A DNA stretch of 38,185 bases, taken from positions 1 to 38,185 of the forward strand of contig WHUX01000358.1 of assembly GCA_015179025.1 (NCBI GenBank). The letters are read 5' to 3'. Position 1 is the stretch's first letter; each line of letters begins with the position of its first letter. Below are positions 32,196-38,185 of this stretch, in pieces. The DNA is from Terfezia claveryi (taxonomy: Eukaryota > Ascomycota > Pezizomycetes > Pezizales > Pezizaceae). Made by a program: the position numbers and the translations under genes. Below the pieces are notes generated by a model. It did no database searches and was not told the origin of the DNA. It worked only from the letters and a program-made list of their open reading frames with translations.

Positions 32196-32678
32196 AAAGT
32201 ATAATAATGTTAGGTATGATATAGGAGCAGAAGGTAGTAGTACTTATATAGATAGGAACAATAGGTATTATGGGTTGAATATTAACTACTAATGTACATA
32301 ACCATTGTAATGGAGAATGTTTCATTACTTATATAATTACTTATATACTTTTGTATTTCCTATATTACTATTATGTTATGTAACTAAGCCTCTCGGTTAA
32401 AGGACTAGCCTTCTTCTATTTCCTACTGCTTTATAAGTGTCCATAGTGTACGGAATTTGCTATGGGAAATCCCATGGAACTTGCCATATGAGCACACCCT
32501 CAGAATGGCTGCATAACCTTTGTTTTGAACATGTGTATCACCACTATGGCCACATGACCTTTGTTCTGGCCATGTGACTCATTACTATAGCCACATGACC
32601 TCTTTTGTACAGTGCACCACCTTCTGGTGTGCTACCCTTTATTGTATTTATTTCCTTAGTTATCAGATCTCAGAGAAG

Positions 32679-32686
32679 TATAAATA
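32679..32686 (+). promoter_or_regulatory. TATA box in LTR A2
   Basis: TATAAATA, at the place matching 3830-3837. The 250-bp insertion lies about 90 bp downstream and so would be part of the transcript or early leader. Confidence 0.6.
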
Positions 32687-32773
32687 AGTGCTGGATTCCC
32701 TCTGGAATCCATCAAGCAGACAGAGAACAAGCAAGCACACAGCAGCAAGCAAGCCTATATACCGATTAGATCA

Positions 32774-33023
32774 CATCAGCAAGAAAAAAGTGGCATCGGG
32801 ACGCCAGGTGGTGTCTCTAGGAGACAGGGTTGTCTCTGGTGTCTTTTGTGTCTTTTATGTCTCCTAGGTGTCTCCTAAGTGTCTCCCATGTGTCTCCCAG
32901 TGTCTCCCAGTGTCTCCTAGAGATACTGAGAGACATTCTGCTAATAGTGGAGACACATCTTATCTCCAGTGGCAATACTGTCTCTAAAGACACTGGAGAC
33001 AATCTATTTTCTTTCCTAAGGCA
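32774..33023. repeat. 250-bp insertion of GTGTCTCC repeats in LTR A2
   Basis: Absent from LTR A1, where AGATCAAGATTATATAG is continuous. The insert lies between two AGATCA sequences. It contains about a dozen GTCTC(C) motifs, first as GTGTCTCCTAG/GTGTCTCCCA tandem units (32840-32925), then in the opposite orientation (GGAGACAC, GAGACA). 32813-32825 is a perfect inverted repeat GTCTCTAGGAGAC. It looks like a small palindromic repeat element or a local expansion. Confidence 0.7.
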
Positions 33024-33228
33024 AGATCATATAGCTTAGATAGCACAAATCATATAAGATAGATAACACCAGTTAATTACTGTTTCCTTTGGGAATGTCC
33101 CATATAGTAATCTCCTTACCTTTCTGAGGTCTTACCTTAGCAGAACCGAAATACACAAACGTCTGTGCCTACGGATATAGATTGTATGAACGGTACCAAA
33201 TAAATACTGCCTAGTAGCATTTATTACA

Positions 33229-34070
33229 TTTTTTTTAACTTACTTACCTAATTTTTAATCTTAAATCCAAGGCCTGATCAACCTTCGGATACTTTATTAC
33301 ACTCAAGCAGGTGTATACAATTCGACACACACCCCTACATACTCGAGTGTGCACATATAAAATGATATCAATATTCAACTAGCTAGCAAATCATCCAACA
33401 ATAAGACATCAGCCTATCAACTGTAGTACATCAACAAAAGACGTAGAAGCAAGCTAAGCAGAGCTCTAATGGGCAGTAGTATCCTACATGAAACAATCCC
33501 ACCCTCATTCACAACACTTTTCCCAATAAGATCGACAACTCATCTTGCACTCCTGGTAACTACCATTACATCTGTACCTATAAATCCAATACACCATTGA
33601 AAAACCGGCCCCCCAGGTCCCAGAAATAATTGGTCTAAACAACCAAGCATCACAATCCCAAGGCTCAAATCTCACTGCCTATACTGCAGCCATTTCCTCC
33701 AGAAAAGAATTACCTCCATCAGAACCTTCCTTAGGCCCAGACAATTCTACCAAGACCACTGCGCCCCCAACGTCTACCTCAACACACCAATCAGAAAAAG
33801 TGACACTTTTGCCGGAAGAACTAGAATTAGATTCTAGCCCAGTAGACGAAGAAAAACCAGGACCATAAGAAACATCAGGATCCTGACATCCAGCCTCACC
33901 AGCTGCGTGAGCCACCGAGCCAACAGAACTGTCAGTCGAACGCAGATCAGAAGGATCATCAGCCACCACACCATCAGGACAGTAAGGTGCTAAAGAGGAA
34001 AAGTAACTCAATGATCGTATTGCATAACCAGCTGCATTTGGTTGTGGACAGATAACAAAATCAGACATTA
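33229..34070 (+). other. leader of gypsy family A
   Basis: 842 bp between LTR and gag. It opens with a T-run, then AAGGCCTGATCAACCTTCGG at 33272-33291, shared in part with the family B leader. In one sense frame 33680-33840 is open and Ser/Thr/Pro/Glu-rich (SSRKELPPSEPSLG), so a sense-strand coding use cannot be excluded. The antisense frame is listed separately. Confidence 0.5.
33508..34068 (-). pseudogene. antisense frame divergent from gag, family A
   Basis: The minus-strand ATG (complement of CAT at 34066-34068) is 2 bp from the gag ATG at 34071, giving CATTAATG. The frame is open for 129 codons to a TAG at 33679 and then for another 57 codons to 33508. The N-terminal part is Ser/Asp/Gly-rich (GVVADDPSDLRSTDSS), then GKSVTFSDW, an acidic Gly-rich stretch, and beyond the TAG a Trp/Tyr/Cys-rich end (WIYRYRCNGSYQEC). 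No family is recognised. The similar frame in family B at 23316-23693 suggests it may not be chance. Confidence 0.4.
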
Positions 34071-37000
34071 ATGGCATCTGCACTTAGTAAGAAGACTAAG
34101 AGGTCGAGGCGGTTAACTATGTTACCCAAAGAAATTAAAAAGTTAGTAGATCAAACTCCCAAAAAAGCTAGATTTATAGTTCTTAGTACAGAAGGGGAAT
34201 TAAATCTGCCAATGGATATAGAAATAGGAGAACCAGGTGGAGAAGGAAGTAAACTATATTTTAGTATGGAATTGCCTCTCGCACCAGAAGAATTTTATAA
34301 TAGACATCTCCCAACCATTGAGGAAATTTTGAAATATGCTCACTCAATAGCACATGCATAAGGGTATCATCCTGAAGATACTTGACTCCTACTAGAAGCC
34401 ATAGTAAAACATTATCTATGGCTAACACCATACCCATTGAAAGAAAAGGACTTAGAAATGAATGAATTTTTAAGTAAAGAACTAAAGAAACCTGTTGTTC
34501 CTCTATTAAGGAATCCGAATTGGGTATTGAATAACTGGAAAAAAATTATAGTATTTATGATGAGTGGCACTCGTCTAGAAGAAACTGCATATACCGCGGA
34601 GGATTTTTTCAATCCTAGCAATAAGCTTCTAATAGTATTCCTGAGAACACTGAAAGATCAATCGAAAGGCAAAGGTCGAGCACATGAGACGCCAGAAAGG
34701 AGGACTGGGTCAGCCAAAGAACCAAGTGACAAAAACCAACTACCAGAAGATATACAACTACTGGAAGACGATGACGATCTGGAAACAAGACCAGTTCCAT
34801 AAAAACCGAAATCTCAAGGAGGAGGACGAGATCCCGATGATAGCGGAGATGACAGCTCAGACTCTGATAATGCATCGTCAGTTGCAAGTCAACCTTTAGT
34901 TAGAAAGTGCCAACAAGGAAAATCGGTTGAATATCAATAATGGGAATCAACTACAGGAATAGTTATAGCAGGTAACCATAAAACACCAGATATTTTAAGA
35001 GGAATAAAGATTGATCTACCAGAAAAAGTAAAAGGAGAAGACAAAAAATGGCAAGACTCACAATATTTTGACTCTTGAGCCACAGCAATGTAACGTTGGT
35101 TGGTTCTGAAAAGGATAGATTTAGAAGGCGCTTTAGCTTTAGAAATTGTTAGATTCAGAATAGAAGGAAGTGCACTTACTACTTATAATCAATTCATAAG
35201 AGAAAAAGGGAAGGATGCGAAATTCTTCAGCTTCATGCTAGTTTAAGAGATTTTCTGATACACTCCACTAGCAAAGATATTTTATAGAAACGATGGGAGA
35301 CAGCCACACCATATAAGGACGGATGTCACATGAGGATTAAACAGTTTGCCAATTGGCTAACTGAAATACAGATCAAATTAATCGATAAGAATGGTGAACA
35401 GTCAATATCGCAGGAAGTAAAAAAAAGAAAGTTTTTTAATCACTTGCCACCATATATGTCGGCCACATTAATTCCTTTAATTAAGGAAGAATGGTGATAT
35501 GATCAGCTCGTACATTAAGCGGAGTCATATGAAGCTTCAAAAAATGATATTGCCCCACCATCCACACCAAATACATCCCGACGACAACACCCTTGAAATG
35601 AAAATCAAAGTCATGGTCTACATAGGGACCAGAATCAATGACAAAAAATAGGATTTAATCCTAGCAGCAATCCCAGCACCAAACCCAAAACAGAAAAATG
35701 GAAGGACTCAGATTGGGACACCATTATAGAAAATTTGGATTAGAAGACAAAGATGCAATTAATTAGAGACAAGAAATGTCTATGGTGTTGGAACCCTAGA
35801 CACTCCTATAAGGACTGTGGGAAACAACAAAATAGGGTACACATGCGTACAGCCGCATAGGATTTAGCTATGCCGATAGTTACCAAGAACTGAACCGAGA
35901 AGGATAAAATCAAGGAATAACCCTTGTCAAGACAGGTACCTGATTTCAGCAAGGTATTTGTTAAGGCTAACGAACACCCTGCACTAGCTTTAATTGATCT
36001 CCAAACGAAGGGATGAGACTTAATTAATTCTCAATTTGTATATCTATAAAAAATACCAACCAGAAGTATTGAGAAGAAATCATTAAGTACTGCAATTAAA
36101 GGCTCAAAAGGAACAATAGACAAAGCCTGTACTATCAAACTTGACTAGATAGGTTATGTAGCAGAACGAACGTTCTATATAGCACATTTGACTGGATGGG
36201 ACATAATTTTAGGAGAACTCGCTCTCAGCAAAGTAAAAGCGATAATTCCAGCCCATCAGGAACCAGTTACTATCCAACCAGAAAATAATCCTAGATTTTA
36301 GCTAAGTACATGGAAAGGATCTAGAACCATAGTAAATAGTATAAGATTGGCATATACTCAAGTCAGCTGTAAATCAGTTACAGATTATAGAGAACCAGAT
36401 ATTTGGGAAATTATCAGCGATATAGAAAACACCAATTCAGAAAAAGAACTCCTGACAGCTGTTTCTACTGTATAGAAACAATTCAACCCTGTAACGGAGT
36501 TTCCTTTATTATTTCCAAAGACAATTCCATGGGAATTGCCGCCACTAAGAAAGATTAATCTCTCTATCAAGCCAAAACCCGAAGCTACTTAGATACCAAA
36601 ATGGCGACCCACAGGACATCAATTTAGACAACAAATCCATGACAAATTAATTGAGGAAGAAGTGTCAGGTCAGATATATAGAGTAGAAAATGACACGAAT
36701 GCTGTAGTCATGTTCACTATTCCTAAACGGGACAAACCGGAAGAAGCCAGACACGTCAATGACTATCGAGACCGCAATTTAGCTGTCAAACTAGACCATA
36801 CCCCACTACCAGATATTTATGAAGCTATTGAACTAGTAGCAGAGAATCCTATTTGAACTAAGCTTGACTTAGCTGATGGATTTTTTAATGTCAGAAACAA
36901 CAAGGAGTCGGAACAACACTCTACCTTTCTATGTCATCTAGGATATTTTAGGAGTAGAGTTATGCAATAAGGGGATCGTAACACACCAGCTACCATGGTT

Positions 37001-38185
37001 CATATTATGCATGAAATTTTAAAGATATGGTCTATAAAGATTTAATTATCTATATTGATGATATTATTATTTTTTCTAAAACGTATGAGGAACATGTAAA
37101 ATTATTGAAGAAAGTACTTCAACGTTTGCAGGATGAGAAATTCTATCTCAAAGAAAGCAAATGCCAGTTCTTTACTCCAAGATTGGAAATTTAACGTCAA
37201 ATGGATTACATATAGATCCTAAAAAGAGGACTACTATATAACATTTCCACTCCTACTCGGAAAAAGGACCTTAGAGGATTCCTTGGAATTGTTAATTATC
37301 TTAGCAGATTTATCCCGACTTGGTATCGTATGCAAGTACCCTGTCAGAACTGCAAGGAGAAACAAAGAAATGGGAATGGACAGATACTCATAATAAGTTT
37401 GAAAAACAAGGAACTCGTGAATTCCCCACATGTTTTAAAACCCTGGAATAATGAGTCTACTGAACCCAAATATTTAGTCTGTGATGCTAGTGATGTAGGA
37501 CTAGGATCATGGATAGGTCAAGGACCCTAACGCACATCAGACCATCATGCTTCCACTCAAGAAAATTTAATCCAGCACAACTCAATTATCCACCTTCAAA
37601 AAGAATTATTGGCGATTATTGACTCATTGAAATTTTTTGAAGCACAATTAAGAGGTCACAAGTTCACTATCCTTACCGACACAAACCATTAGTAACCTTT
37701 CCATACTCAAACGCCAACAAGTCAAAAATTGAGGCGATGGCAAGATTACCTAATAGAATTTGACATAGACATTCAGCATACGCAGGAAAGGAAAATTTGA
37801 TAGCAGACTCTATCAAGAAAGCATAAATACCCGATACTCCACCACCGAGGACGATTATATTTCCAACAGCATCGATCCTCCTAATACCTACAACAACATC
37901 TCTACCAACGCTTTAAGAACTTTCCACTCACCAGAAACCTACTCAGAAAAATAGTTTCTCGCGGAGCTATCAATTTCAAGCATGTCGACTGTGATTTCAA
38001 CAAATGTCGTGGAAGAGCCGAAGAACTTGGACACCATATCTTCTGTCCATACTTTGAAGGCATCAGGACAAAGAAAGCGAATATGACATGGAAGGAAGAA
38101 GAGTCCTCAGATGATGAGACTCTATCTACTATACCAGAAGAGTTTTCACGGTATGACCGTGTACCCAATATAAACAAGAACAAAC
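34071..38185 (+). pseudogene. gypsy family A gag-pol remnant, copy 2
   Basis: Gag starts MASALSKKTKRSRRL at 34071. A frameshift lies near 35215. In the second frame a complete knuckle CLWCWNPRHSYKDC (35777-35818) closes Gag. The protease region reads ALIDLQTKG (about 35980-36010) with the DSG motif altered, followed by GWDIILGELAL. RT starts near 36480 with WRPTGHQFRQQI, NDYRDRN and TKLDLADGFFNV. After a one-base loss near 37015 it shows YIDDIIIFS (YIDD at 37051-37062) and FLGIVNYLSRFIP. RNase H follows (VCDASDVGLGSW at about 37480; LAIIDSLKFF; Asp of LTD at about 37680). The linker is cut by the window end. Stops and frameshifts make it inactive. Confidence 0.85.

Larger units (their letters stand above)
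22316..32305 (+). mobile_element. Ty3/gypsy LTR retrotransposon, family B (3' end lost)
   Basis: The 5' LTR (22316-22950), leader, gag, protease, RT, RNase H, linker and integrase lie in one direction, ending with a chromodomain-like region. A 1,075-bp foreign insertion interrupts it after protease. The element inserted into the copia Gag. Its 3' LTR is absent: the family A LTR starts at 32306, soon after the last coding sequence, and does not match the family B 5' LTR. Family B proteins are related to, but clearly diverged from, family A. Confidence 0.85.
32306..33228 (+). repeat. 5' LTR of gypsy copy A2
   Basis: Begins TGTAATGGAGAATG and ends TTTATTACA. It is collinear with the LTR at 3457-4129 except for an insertion at 32774-33023. 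As the LTRs come from different copies, their differences do not date either insertion. Confidence 0.88.
32306..38185 (+). mobile_element. Ty3/gypsy LTR retrotransposon, family A, copy 2 (3' part outside the window)
   Basis: The LTR matching 3457-4129 is followed by a leader, gag, protease, RT and RNase H. The end (about 37396-38185) matches 12-829 of the window, so this is the same family as copy 1. It inserted just behind the family B coding region. Unlike copy 1, its pol carries several frameshifts, and the last 0.8 kb has many 1-6-bp deletions relative to copy 1. Confidence 0.9.

Noticed and set aside
1..38185. Circular molecule suggested by similarity of the two window ends.
   Set aside because: The ends are similar but not identical, with many small deletions; they are two copies of one retrotransposon family.
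1..38185. tRNA, rRNA, riboswitch or host gene.
   Set aside because: None was recognised on reading; a tRNA scan and a profile search for RNAs were not possible here. All recognisable coding sequence belongs to transposable elements.

Overview
This window is a graveyard of transposable elements nested inside one another. I find no intact host gene, tRNA, rRNA or CRISPR array. The contents are Ty3/gypsy and Ty1/copia LTR retrotransposons plus a transposase of the Plavaka (KDZ) superfamily, a combination that points to a filamentous fungus. The decay also fits: coding frames run for 2-4 kb with few or no indels but carry many TAG/TAA/TGA codons. Where family motifs fix the expected residue, the stop replaces Trp (TGG) or Gln (CAA/CAG), and zinc-binding Cys is replaced by Tyr. 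All of these are C:G to T:A transitions, as made by repeat-induced point mutation (RIP) or a similar cytosine-mutating defence. The exact taxon cannot be fixed from the sequence; a RIP-competent ascomycete is my best guess.

Layout. 1-4129: 3' half of a gypsy chromovirus-like element, family A (RNase H, long linker with zinc knuckles, integrase, chromodomain, 3' LTR). 4132-4623 and 11568-13907: the two halves of one Plavaka-type transposase pseudogene. It is split by a 6,944-bp foldback-like element (4624-11567) with about 2.1-2.6 kb inverted arms, satellite arrays inside the arms, a spacer made of four other tandem arrays, and a 5-bp target duplication GAACA. Removing the element plus one GAACA restores the transposase frame exactly. 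14085-15832: remnant of a minus-strand gypsy element (gag and protease). 15833-17337: leader-like and very AT-rich sequence. 17338-22315: a minus-strand copia element with two tandem-repeat expansions kept in frame in its polyprotein; its 5' end is cut off by the next element. 22316-32305: gypsy family B with 5' LTR, gag, protease, RT, RNase H, a zinc-knuckle-rich linker, integrase and a possible chromodomain, interrupted by a 1,075-bp GC-rich repeat-bearing insertion (26104-27178). 32306-38185: a second family A element (5' LTR with a 250-bp insertion, leader, gag, protease, RT, RNase H), running off the window. Its last 0.8 kb repeats the first 0.8 kb of the window.

The features most likely to be new are: (i) the foldback-like element with paired satellite arms and perfect ACCGGT-centred palindromes; (ii) arrays of CCHC zinc knuckles placed between RNase H and integrase in two different gypsy families; (iii) an antisense reading frame in the gypsy leaders whose start codon abuts or overlaps the gag ATG; and (iv) long in-frame minisatellites in the copia polyprotein. 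The elements do not form a cooperating pathway. They record a sequence of insertions: Plavaka was hit by the foldback element and by gypsy A; copia was hit by gypsy B; gypsy B was hit by the 1.1-kb insertion and by gypsy A.
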